Source of the DNA: Raphanus sativus
Lineage: Eukaryota > Streptophyta > Magnoliopsida > Brassicales > Brassicaceae
Direction: 5' to 3'
Length of the DNA: 64,000 nucleotides
NCBI RefSeq assembly: GCF_000801105.2
Contig: NC_079512.1
Span: 28,289,848-28,353,847 of the forward strand
Positions 36,401-46,621 of this stretch are shown here, in pieces. The notes under the pieces were generated by a model that did no database searches, was not told the DNA's origin, and was given only the letters and a program-made list of their open reading frames with translations. The translations under genes and the position numbers were made by a program. Each line of letters starts with the position of its first letter. Positions within the stretch are counted from its first letter, which is position 1.

Positions 36401-36924
36401 GGGTATCCCTTTGAGCACACTCCATTCTCCATGCATGGAGAATTCATATTAGCTGCTCCACATGGTCCATGAATCATCATATCTTTAACCACATCAAAGA
36501 GTTCTGGTTCTTCCTCCTTATTAGGTATTTCGGCTGAAATAATCCTATCAATATCATCTGTACTCGGAAGCTTAGATGTGGGATGCAAGAACAAGAGGAT
36601 ATGGGCGTGTGGTAGGCCACGTTTCTGAAACTCTATAGTGTACATAGCTGCAAAAAAAAGTATACAAATCAGTAACCAGCAAATTCGTTTGATCATATTT
36701 AAAAATAGAAAACTTACATGCCACAGTCTTGCCCAAGAGATGTTTTTGGTTAAATCTTCCATTAAAGAATCAAGTTTCAGCTTGAAGATCCTACAAAGTA
36801 TGTCTGGTCTATCTTCCACCTTCAACTTCTTTTCCTTAATATATCTTGTGATCTCTGGCCATTTAGGATTGCAAGTATAGGTGATGAAGAGATCAGGGAA
36901 TCCAAAATGCTTAGATATGGTCAT
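33412..36924 (-). pseudogene. Helitron Rep/PIF1-like helicase, N-terminally truncated
   Basis: Long minus-strand blocks at 36924-35980, 35957-35240, 35165-34060 and 33960-33412 give a Helitron replicase/helicase. In order: [18 protein letters not shown]; the HUH nickase motif as [11 protein letters not shown]; the tyrosine motif YLFKYINKG; then the PIF1 helicase with Walker A GFGGTGKT, Walker B IIWDEAPM, GGDLRQVLPV, and the C-terminal NKSQGQSL and YVAVSRV. Blocks are separated by what look like introns. The protein starts inside the Rep domain at 36924, and one junction near 36647-36718 does not splice in frame as I read it. It is probably inactive, but the helicase half is well preserved. 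Confidence 0.88.
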
Positions 36925-36928
36925 AGCA

Positions 36929-39468
36929 CACTACAAGAAAACAGATTTTTCCAGACTGCATAAATAGTAGGTAATCAGTCACTAAACAGGTATTTACGAC
37001 TGATTTACGACTGATCACAGCAGTCGTAATAGTGCTCGTCGCTAAATAAAACAGTCGTAATTCAGTCACTAAATAGCGACCGTTTAACGACTGATTTATC
37101 CGGTCGTAGATCAGTCACTAAATAGTCACAAAATTTTACTACTGAATTGCTACTAATTAGTGACTGATTTTGCGACTATTTTTACGACTACATGCCAAAA
37201 AAAGTTTAAAAAAAAGAAAATTAAAAAATTATTAATTAAATTTTTAAAACAAATTAGTATTATTAATTTGTCCCAAACCGGGAATGGTTAATGGTTAAGC
37301 AGATACAATCAGATAAAAGAAGAACCCAGACAATTAAACCGAAAAACCAAAGAAGCCCTAGATAACCGACAATGAGATCGTTATCAAATTGCCGCCGCCG
37401 TGTTCTCCGGTGACCCTTAGCTCCAGTCCTTGTCTTCACTCTTTCTCAGCTCTCCCCGTTCCTAGCTGATAACTCCGACGGGAACGACCATGAAGCTTCG
37501 TCTTTACTCTCCATTGACCAGAGGCGGCTAGCAACACCCCCGCACCACGACGTCGTACCTGTCTTGAAGCTCACGACCACCCACCTAACTTTACCAAAAA
37601 CAATACAAAATCAGAGAGAGAGAGAGAGAGAGAGAGAAAGAGCGAGAGAGAGAGATCTTGACCGGTGAGGTTCATGGCAAAGAGAGGCTGAGAAGAACTT
37701 GATGATTGGAGACGAAGTGAAGAGAGGTGGCGACGAGATGAGGTAGAGCCACACCGAAGCTCCCTCTCCATCTCTGCTTCTTCATGACATCTTCTTCTTC
37801 TTCTTCTTGTGCGAGAGATATTGTGATAGTGAGATTGCTTCTTCTTCTTTTTTTTGAGAAAAGAGATTGCTTCTTCTTCTCTCAGTCTTTGTTGATTTAT
37901 TGTTCATTGTGTACAGAGAGATAGGATGATAAGATTTTGAGAGAGAGATAGTGCGATACTGAGAGATAAGATTCGTAGAAGGTGAGGAGGAAAGAAAAAA
38001 AGTCAGTTAATTTACATCTGTTGGATCAAGTTAATCTAACGGTAGATAACATTGATCCTTGTGTTCTTCAAATTGACCAATGGGAAGCTTTCTCTAATAT
38101 TTATTTATTTAAATTTATGCTTTTTTTCTCTAATATTTATCCTTATGTTCTTCAATTTATGCTATTATTGTGTAGTTATTTTTTATTGTATGATAGATGC
38201 TATAAGTGGATGACTTTTTAGTTTTAGACTTCAAGTTTGTGATTTAAAATAGTATTAATACAAAAATTATCAGGGTATAGCATATGGAATATAGGGTTGG
38301 GTTTAAGAATGGGATTACTTTTTATTAAGATTTGAGATTAAGTTTTCTAAAAAAATAAGTTTATAGTTTAAGTTTAAGATTTAGATTGGATTTTTTATGT
38401 AAGGTTCATATACGAATTTATTAGTAGATGAAATGAAGGTAAATGTATATACCTCTACAGGTGGTAGTGAACGTGAGTGCATCATGTTTTGTGTATAGAA
38501 CCGTTACATATTTGTTTTCTTAGATTTCTTAATGGTCTTACTCACACATTTAGTACATATGATATGATTCACACATAGGTAATGACTAATGAAGATGACA
38601 ACAACATAATAATCAATAAAAATTTCTAACCAGTTTTAATTTACTATAGTAAATTTGAGATAAAGTCTAAATTTTGAAATATAGATATGAGGTAGAAGGT
38701 TAATTTGGAGTTTGAAAGTTAGGAGTTTAAAGTAAGATTTGAGATTTTAAAAGATTAGATTTGTATTTAAATTTGAAATTTTAGAATTGGTATTTAGATT
38801 TGTGATTTGGAATATAAGTTTTAGGTTTAAAGTTTAGGGTTTGGTGTATAGTATTTGGGTTATATATTTAAGATTCATTATTATAATATTAGTTTTAAGT
38901 AAATTTAAGATTTGTTGTTAAAATTTTATATTTGAGTTTTAAAATATTATAATTGGAGTTTGTATTTATGTAATAGGGTTTTAAGAAATTGTGTTTAGGG
39001 TTTAGAAAATATTTACCGTGTGAAAGTTTAAAATTTTAAGGTTTGTATTAAATGTTTATAGAGTAAATATGTTTAGGGTATCAGATTTAGGTTTATGATA
39101 ATATTTACCGACTATTTTCCTACTAAGTTCTGACTGGTTTTGCTATTGATATATTCAGTCGATAATCAGTCGCTAATTAGTGACTGAAAAGTGACTGTTA
39201 AACCCCAAAATAACTTAGTCGGTAATCAGTCGCTAATTAGCTACTGATTACCGACTGCTATTTGCCGACTACATATTAGTCGCATTTTAGTTGCCAATTT
39301 ACGACTAAAAGGTGACTGTTTTTCTTAGTCGTTATTTAGCTACTGTTTAGCTACCAAAATTTTTGGATCGCAAATCAGTTGCTAATCAGTCAGTAAACAG
39401 TCAGTAAATTTAGTGACTACACAATCAGTCGGAAAAATCAGTCACAAAATCCTTGTTTTCTTGTAGTG
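36929..39468. mobile_element. Non-autonomous CACTA (En/Spm) element
   Basis: The ends are CACTACAAGAAAACAG on the left and, reversed, CACTACAAGAAAACAAG on the right. The 3-bp target duplication GCA is exact (36926-36928 and 39469-39471). Both subterminal regions (about 36960-37190 and 39100-39440) carry many copies of the motif CGACTGATT/AATCAGTCG, as expected for transposase-binding sites. No transposase is encoded. The interior (about 37370-37800) is GC-richer, with 'gccgccgccg', a GA tract at 37613-37652 and CTT repeats, perhaps captured sequence I cannot name. Confidence 0.92.
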
Positions 39469-39481
39469 GCAAAATAACCAA

Positions 39482-39901
39482 AAAAGCACGAGATGCCTAA
39501 AAAAGAAGAAGAAGAAGAAGAAGAAGAAGAAGAAGAAGAAGAAGAAGAAGAAGAGAAGCAAGGGATGAGTAAAAAAGAAGAAGAGAAGCAAGAGATGATA
39601 AAAGGAAAAGGAGAAAAAGAGCAAGAGACGAGTGAAGAAGGAGAAAAACAAATGGAGAAAAATAAGAAGAGAGGAAGTGGATGCTTCCCATGGATGAGAT
39701 CAAGACAAGGACAAGCAAGAAAATCAAAGTACATTTTCCCGATTTGTATTCCTCATCTTGTCAAAGGTTGTTAAAAATCACCTTAAAACACACAAGAGAA
39801 TCAACAAAAAAACAAGAAAGAAATAAAAAATGTTGACAAGATTTTTTCCGTTTTCTTTGTTTTTCCATTCTCTTCGTATTAGATTTATTATTCAATAGGA
39901 A
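39482..39901 (+). pseudogene. Duplicate of the last exon and 3' UTR of the acidic-tail gene
   Basis: From AAAGCACGAGATGCC to TTCAATAGGAA it matches 29933-30329 almost base for base. The coding part runs to the stop at 39772-39774 and again ends HLVKGC. It lacks the splice acceptor and the first dozen codons of the exon, so it cannot be used in place of the first copy. The Glu codon run is longer here (about 17 GAA/GAG) than in the intact exon (about 8). The downstream sequence from 39902 ('tattagg') appears to be the original continuation that the Helitron separates from the first copy. Confidence 0.88.
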
Positions 39902-39931
39902 TATTAGGGTGTGTATTGATATTAATTTACC

Positions 39932-40400
39932 CCTTAGAACCGTTTTCTTGACTTCATTGATTAAGTGCTGTCTTGCTGCAACTTCCAATAATGCTATGAC
40001 AATATGCTTACCTTACTATAGAACCTCTTTAACACAACAAGAGAGCAAGAAGTCACACAAATACTTCAAGAGACAGTAAGATAGAAGTTAAATCATGAAT
40101 GATCATTAACGTGAATACAAAACTAAAGGAACCATATCAAAAATTAATGAAAAGATAGAAGTTAAGCCTAATACCTTTTTATGAGAATGGTTCATGAATA
40201 AGGATTCTTCACTTGCTCCACAAAAGTGTACTTCTCCTCCCCAAGAACGTGCTCATAGACAGTTCAAGCACATCCAAGCGACTTAGGGGTCGAGTCGTCA
40301 ACAGAATTCACAGCTTATCCACCACATGCCAAAACTAAACGCTCCATGTTCCTCCTCTTTGCTCTTCTAAGGGCAATAATGAAGACAGTTTCAACTGTCT
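39932..40400 (-). pseudogene. CCT6: Remnant of CCT6 (TCP-1 zeta chaperonin subunit)
   Basis: Two minus-strand fragments match chaperonin CCT zeta. At about 40201-40385 there is LRRAKRRNMERLVLACGG, a stop in place of the next residue, AVNSVDD, another stop, then VYEHVLGEEKYTFVEQVKNP. At about 39932-39985 there is EVAARQHLINEVKKTV. These are in the expected order, but about 200 bp of unrelated sequence replaces the exons between them and in-frame stops are present. From memory CCT6 (AT5G16070) lies in this interval in Arabidopsis, so this looks like a syntenic copy being lost. Confidence 0.82.
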
Positions 40401-40439
40401 GTAACATTAGTGTGGATGCAAGTAATTACAGAGGTTGTT

Positions 40440-41393
40440 AAAGCTTACCCCTTCTCTAAACCCCCTACAGACTCTAGCTTAACGTAAATTGCAAACTTTA
40501 CCCACTATATAGTATTTCTCTATGTGTTACACTTTTAGCCAGATAGTTACTGATTATTTGTTTGTATTATCAGAATTCCCACCTCCACCAACTACAAAAT
40601 AACTTATCAGTCTAATATAGCAACTGCTTTATTCTCGCCTAAAATCATTTATATTAAGATGCAAAAGTAATAAGCTATAACACACAAGCTAACCAAATAC
40701 GAACTGGGTGGAATGAAGTGAGTTGCCATATTAGCCAAACAATCTGCTTTTATCGTTTTTTGCTTCCTCTTTTCATGATCCGGTTGATTGTGTTAACCTT
40801 GTTAAGTGCATTTTCGAAGGGTAGGACCATTGAATAAGCCAATCTGTGATGTTGATGAGAATTATCCTCTTCCTCATCTTCATCTTTTGGATTTTCATTA
40901 GGTGATCAGTAAGTTAAATGCATAGTATTCTTTATTATTTTTTCAAGTTCATTCGAGCAGTGGTCAACCTTTGACCAAAGAACTAGCCCTTTTCTATAAA
41001 TTATTTCATCACTGGGTAATCCTATCCATCCATATCCCATTTTCACTTTCGAAGTAATTCGGATAAAATTGACGATATTAATACATTAACATGATTACAC
41101 CTTACAAACATATTTGATTTTTTTACCCTAAAAAAAACATATTTGATTTTCTTTTGATAACATATAGTTTCCAAAAGAGGAAAGAGTGAAGACAACCAAA
41201 AGTGTATAAATATCATGTAGAGAAAGAGACATAAACGTCAGACAACCAAAAGTGTATCTCATGTCGAGACAAGAGACATAAAACTGTAGTACCAACGTCA
41301 AACAAAACCAACCGGTAACGGTGACAATCCTTTGTGATGACAAAGGGGATAGGACTCATCAACACAAGTAGTCTTTAATCATCTGAAAATCAC
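40440..41393. other. Spacer, nothing recognised
   Basis: No coding exon was supported. A direct repeat of 'gacaaccaaaagtgtat' occurs at about 41192 and 41240. It holds the 3' flank of the RWP-RK gene. Confidence 0.4.
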
Positions 41394-43079
41394 TTAAGCG
41401 TTTTCGATTGCTTTGCTATAGATAGCATTAATCTGTTTCTCAAATTTTTCAATCTTCCCTTCCGCACGAGCCCTTGCTCTTGCATCTGTTGAATTGGATA
41501 CTACATTCTTCAGTGCCGCGACTTTCTCCCGCAGACTTTTAAGCTACAAATCAGTTTACCAAAAATAAGTAAAAAATTATAGTAGATAAATAAAGAAACG
41601 TGGAATCAATTTTTTTTCATAGTGGTCTAGTTCAAGAATATTACTTTCCGTTGAGGCCATCGATACACTTCTCCCCTCCTGCAGATGAGTTTTACGGCTG
41701 TTGTACAAATCCTCAACCTTCGAGCCGCTTTTTCGATAGGCAACTCAAAGAGTTCGCTCATGTCTTTCACTGTTAATTTCTTAGTCCGCTTCCTCTGTTC
41801 TTGTCCTCGGCACATTGAGATGAACCACAAAAACATCAGCGATATGATTAAAATTATATTCTCGAAGCACAAGAAACATGTTTTTTATAATCCAAATGCA
41901 ACCCATGCAGACTCACTATCCTCCATGCAAACCAGTGATGATTCTATACACTAACATGTTTTAAACCTAAAATCTAACCGTATAGTAAACAGATCCTTGT
42001 GGCACAAGTAACACATTTATATTCCAAATATACCCCAAAGACATATCTCACGATGGTAAGTGGTTATAGTTTGAGGAATTAGAAACAAGAACCTGTGCAG
42101 AGAGATGAGTTTCTTTCCTCGGCCTTCCTTTCACTTTCACAGCAGGGGGCACAGATGCAACAATTAGAGATTCATTAGGCATAGCCAAGGACACTGGAAT
42201 ATCAACTCGTGGTGGCAATGTCGACATAAGAGACTGGCTATTTGTAGTACAAGCATTCATAGCTTGATAGAAATCTGCATTAGTATCTTGCATGATTACA
42301 AAACCACTTGCTGCCCTCGCCGCACAATAATCTTCAATAAATTTCTTCACATCCTCCATCAGTAAATCCATCAAATGACACGTTTGGTATCGAAGTTCGT
42401 TAGAACCATCGAATCGACGAGTCTCGATAATCGCATGGCAGAAGTATCCAATCCCTCCATAGAGATCAAGTCTCATCATCTCCTGACCTGTATGACACAA
42501 CCACTCAAATAAGCGACCAATGTAACAATAAACAATCAACTTAGTGATAGATATAATACCATTGGCATGGACTAATTGTCGGAGAAGGTTGCAGTAAGTG
42601 CATAAGAAAACTCCTTGAGAGATGGTCGGTGCTGGTGTAATCACCGGGACAGGCATAGTCGACGAACCACCAATTTCAGAGTTGTAAGCATTTTCCACAA
42701 AAACATGAGTACTCGCCTCAAGGATACCGCTCTCTCCGACATTATCATTACCAAACTCTCCTCGGACAGTATAATCGATGCAGTCGCTGAGATCACCACT
42801 TAGTAAATCTGACGTGTCCAAAGTAAATGAATCATCACCGATTTTAAGTGATTCAAGATACTCTTTGATGGTGTCCCTTTTGGGGAGTGAGATTAATGAA
42901 GGATTTTGCAACAACCCAGTAGGAGGAGGAAGAGGCTCTTGGGGGAAGGGCAAGTCCATTAGATTTGGATTAGGGTTAGACATGAAGTTTATAAGATCTT
43001 CTTCTGAGTAAGCATCATAGTACAGATCTTCATCTTCATTGACTTGAAGAGCCATCGGTTTTGGACCATCACCCGCCAT
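41394..43079 (-). CDS. RWP-RK domain transcription factor (RKD/NLP-related)
   Basis: Four exons on the minus strand, 43079-42560, 42487-42093, 41794-41645 and 41543-41394, join in frame to 404 residues. The N-terminal 100 residues are acidic and Pro/Leu-rich. Residues about 155-260 form a conserved-looking region (GVFLCTYCNLLRQLVHANG, then DLYGGIGYFCHAIIETRRFDG) that I cannot name. At about 306-356 lies the RWP-RK DNA-binding domain: LTVKDMSELFELPIEKAARR, ICTTAVKLICRR and YRWPQRK. The usual motif is RWPxRK, so the core is kept. The last exon gives a basic Lys/Arg/Ala helix, probably a coiled coil. RKD and NLP proteins act in egg-cell fate or nitrate response; the role of this member is unknown. 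The acceptor of exon 3 at 41794 was chosen because it alone keeps the frame. Confidence 0.88.
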
Positions 43080-44192
43080 TTTTGTGTTGTGTTTGCACTC
43101 TTCTTCTAATTGCTCTCTCTTCTTCTTGTTTTGGATGAGACCAAAAAGGAGAAGAGAAAATCTCTCTCAAGCAGAGCGATGCTTGAGAGTTGAAGAACAA
43201 AGAGTGAGGGAGGAATGTTGAAGAACAAAGAAAGGTTTTTGTAGACAGGGGTGAAATTATGGCGGTTAATGGTCGTTATAGTTAGTTATTTTATCCAACA
43301 GTTGTGTTTGTTCGATTAATTATTGTCTTCGCGCGAGAAATAACTGTCTGTTTTTTTTCTCTTGTTTTTACTTTCTTGGTAAGCAATTTTGATTAAATCA
43401 AATGTAACATTGTCAAAAATAAATAAAATCAAATGTAACATTTTTAAAAATCTAAATACTTTTCAAAGTGTATAGATGTATGCATTTGTATCGTTGATAG
43501 GAAAGTAGTTATTTTCAACAGAACTCTGTATTTAAATTGTACACTACACGTGAAATATACAATATATAAGATAAAAACAATAAGATGTGTATATTAAGAT
43601 ACTTTTGGAGAGAACTTTCCATTGGAGATGAAGATGGAGATGGAAAACAGGTTGATGATGAATTGGGATGAAGGAAAGGAGAGTTGAGTGAGATTGGAGT
43701 GAGTTTCTCATCTCGAAATGAGATGATGGGTTGACTGCTCTGCTTGGAGGTAAACCTATAGACTTTATATAAATTCATACTCGAATTTAGTTATTGAGGA
43801 TGATGAACGGACACTCATGAGAAAGCAGCAACAAATGGAGCTTAAGAAAATAAAGAAAGAGAGAAGGACAGAGAGGTAGGTACCTTGAGGCTTGAGTAGA
43901 AGTTGCTAGAGAGAGAGAGAGAGAGTGTGATATTTTGTGGACAGTTCAATTATATTTTTGGTACGTAAAAAAAAAAAGAATTCTATTAGCATTATAGTAT
44001 ACACGTGCATATATTAAATGGAATTGTCGACTATCAAACAACACAGACCCGTCAGCATATGTTCACACGCTGAAAGCATCACTGAAGACAAAGACAAAGA
44101 CACATGAACCACATAACTCAATAGTAAAAAAAAAATTGCGTAATCCTGATGATTACTACATACATCTTCTTGCTTACTTTCGTGTCATCTTA
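43080..44192. other. Promoter side of the RWP-RK gene and spacer
   Basis: It holds the divergent promoter region of the RWP-RK gene. An ORF at 43515-43778 (minus) is Ser/Pro-rich and not recognised. A short GA repeat lies at about 43908-43926. No second gene could be supported. Confidence 0.4.
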
Positions 44193-46362
44193 GAGCACCT
44201 TTATCGCCATATTTTATGGCATATCTTATGTAATTAATAGCGAAAATTAAATGTAAAATGCTTATAAACGATGCAAACGTTTGTTAAATAAGAAGTGTTT
44301 TAACACGTCCCTTAAGGGCACGTGTCACGATATGATAAATCTAGAGTTTTGTTTTTTTCTTTTCTCTTTTCTCTCTTCTCTCCTCTCCTCTCGTTCTCTC
44401 CTTCTCTCCTTCTCTCCTTCTCTCCTTCTCTTCGTCTCTCCTTCTCGACATCCCTCTCTCGACGGCGAATAGACCATCTCTGTCTCTGTGTTGCCGATCT
44501 CTCCACTCCTTATCTCCATCTCTCCTTCTCTGATTCTCTTCGTCGACCTTCTCACCATCTCTCTCTCTCGACGGCGTCACCGACTGGAACGGATTTCCCG
44601 ATCTCTCCGCCGATCTCTCCAAAGATTTGGTTTCTCAGTCCACGACGATCTCACCGCCGAGCTCTCCGCCGATTGTCTAGCTCAGTCGACGCCGATCTCT
44701 CCGCCCTTTGCAACCGACTCCTCAATCCATCGATCTCTCCGCCGAATCGAAAACAAAAAACAGGTATGTCTCCTCAATCCATCGATCTCTCCTCAATCCA
44801 TCGATCTGTCCTGATTAGTTTTTGTTTTTGGAATATATAAAATTGTAAATTAGGGTTTGCGATTGACAATTTGACTTGTTAAGGATTGGATTGGATTGTA
44901 TGTTTCTGATTGAAGTGTGGTTATTAGAATCATTTTTTTTTATTGTAACTTGATTGTAACTTGATTGTAATTTGATTGTATGCTTGTGAGTACTCGATGC
45001 CTATGTCTTCCATTGATGACTATGTCTTCCATTAGGAAGTAGTATTGTTTAGGTTACTTGAACAACTTACGGTAGGTTTCATTATTAAGTATAGTCTTGT
45101 AACCTGGTTGGTGTATTTAAGTCTAGGTTGAAGGTTTCAAACATTGATGACTATGTCTTGTCGCTGCTATAGGAAAAAGAAACCAACTCGCTTACAGTTT
45201 GAAGTGAAATTTATTAGTGTGAAATGAGTTGAGCTTTGATGGTTTGTGTAATAGCTTTGATGGTTTGTGTACTGTGAAATGAGTTTAGTTTAGTTTGTTC
45301 TCAACCAATTTTGAATAGTTAGTAGAAATTAATTTTCGAATAGCTTTGATGGGTGTGTAATAAGTTGTGATTAGACTGTGGTGGTTTATGGTTTATGGTT
45401 AGGTCTTTATGATTGTAACTTATTACTAGTTCACTTGTTTCACCTATTAAATCCCAACCCTCCTTCATTATATCATATATTCCATATAGCCCAACCCCAA
45501 TCAGCATCTTCTGTCTCTCTTATGGATCAACCGCATCCATATAGCCAGTCCTCTAGCTATATGAGCCTTCTGCACAGTCAGGATGACAGTGTTCTCCATT
45601 CGAACTTTCCTTTTGAGAGTTCTCCTTCTACTATCAACATGGGAACAAACGAAATCCCTTCTTTCAGTACCCTACAGTCTGATGCTCCAACTCCACCCGA
45701 AGTGAGACCAAAGAGGCGTAGGATAAGGCAGCAATGGACCCCAGCCGATGATGAGGTCCTGATAAGTGCGTGGCTAAACACTTCTAAAGATCCCATTGTA
45801 GGAACTGATCAAAAGGGTTTGACGTTCTGGCAACGCGTTGGAGAGTACTACTCCTCAAGTCCGCATGCTAGGGCTACTGGTGACAAGAGAGAGCATCTGA
45901 ACTGTAAACAAAGGTGGCACAAAATCAATGAACTGACCAACAAATTCGTCGGGGCCTATACAGCTGCAGAGAGACAACAAAGCAGTGGTCAGAGTGAGAG
46001 TGATGTGCTGAAGGTCGCTCATGATATCTACCACAAGGAGATGAACCTTAAGTTCAACCTTGAGCACGCATGGTGCATTCTAAGGTATGAACAGAAATGG
46101 CAAACACTCAACACTCCTCAAAGCAGTGGCAGTGCAAAGAAAAAATCCTATCCAGAAGTTTCAAGCCACAATGTTGAGGAAGAAGAGATACGGCCTGAAG
46201 GTATCAAGGCTGCTAAAGCAAGAAGGGCTAATGGTGGGAAAGGAAAGACTGATGTTCAATATGTACTGTTTTAATCATGTATCTTAACTAAGTTTCTTAA
46301 CCTACACATATTAATAAACTATTCTAAGAACCTTAAATTTTGTTTTAGCAATAAGGATGCTC
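44193..46362. mobile_element. Non-autonomous PIF/Harbinger element
   Basis: The left end GAGCACCTTTATCGCC and the right end, reversed, GAGCATCCTTATTGCT are inverted repeats. The flanking TTA occurs on both sides (44190-44192 and 46363-46365), the target duplication of PIF/Harbinger. Between them lie a CT-rich block (about 44345-44580) with 'ctctccttctctcc' repeats, a 5'-UTR-like region with a donor after 44763, and the Myb-like ORF1 at 45522. No DDE transposase (ORF2) is present. Confidence 0.87.
45522..46274 (+). CDS. Myb/SANT-like protein with NAM-associated C-terminal region (Harbinger ORF1 type)
   Basis: The ORF starting at ATG 45522 encodes 250 residues. Residues about 65-150 form a trihelix/Myb-like domain: RRRIRQQWTPADDEVLISAW, then FWQRVGEYYSSSP, and NCKQRWHKINELTNKFVGAY. 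The C-terminal part has AWCILRYEQKWQ and ends EGIKAAKARRANGGKGKTD, the start of the 'no apical meristem-associated' domain; the usual longer tail is missing. In PIF/Harbinger elements this protein is the DNA-binding partner of the transposase. It lies inside the element at 44193-46362, which explains its origin. The domesticated relatives are annotated in Arabidopsis as glutathione-S-transferase-T3-like, a misnomer. An earlier in-frame ATG exists at 45378; the later one fits the family better. Confidence 0.8.
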   Translation: MDQPHPYSQSSSYMSLLHSQDDSVLHSNFPFESSPSTINMGTNEIPSFSTLQSDAPTPPEVRPKRRRIRQQWTPADDEVLISAWLNTSKDPIVGTDQKGLTFWQRVGEYYSSSPHARATGDKREHLNCKQRWHKINELTNKFVGAYTAAERQQSSGQSESDVLKVAHDIYHKEMNLKFNLEHAWCILRYEQKWQTLNTPQSSGSAKKKSYPEVSSHNVEEEEIRPEGIKAAKARRANGGKGKTDVQYVLF

Positions 46363-46621
46363 TTATCCTTCTAAAAATACATAAACGATCCTTACTAGAA
46401 ATTGATGTTAATTATGGCTCTGAGAGCAGCAAAGGCTCTTGCTTTTCAGGCGTTTACACGGTAACCATTTGCTACCAATAAATTAACAAACTTGATATTT
46501 ACCCAAGATTAAAATGTTTTTTCTTTTTTTAACTTGGTAATTTATCATATTTAAATATCAATATTTTATTTGTTTGTTTACCCATAAGGTTTGTAGATAA
46601 GGGAGTCAGAAGAAGAGATCA

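Larger units (their letters stand above)
30330..36928 (-). mobile_element. 5'-truncated Helitron with Rep/helicase and captured LSM6 sequence
   Basis: The 3' end on the minus strand is a hairpin, CCCGCCC-GGTC-GGGCGGG (about 30341-30358), then TCATGGTCTAG with CTAG at 30330-30333. It is inserted between A30329 and what was a T, in the 3' UTR of the acidic-tail gene. It encodes a Helitron Rep/PIF1 helicase (33412-36924, minus) and holds LSM6-derived exons (31148-31850, plus) between the helicase and the 3' end. It breaks off inside the Rep coding region exactly where a CACTA element begins, so the N-terminus of Rep and the 5' TC end are missing. Confidence 0.85.

Noticed and set aside
44312..44840. 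Several ORFs on both strands, Arg/Glu-rich or Ser/Leu-rich
   Set aside because: They come from the CT-rich low-complexity block inside the PIF/Harbinger element; no codon or family signal.
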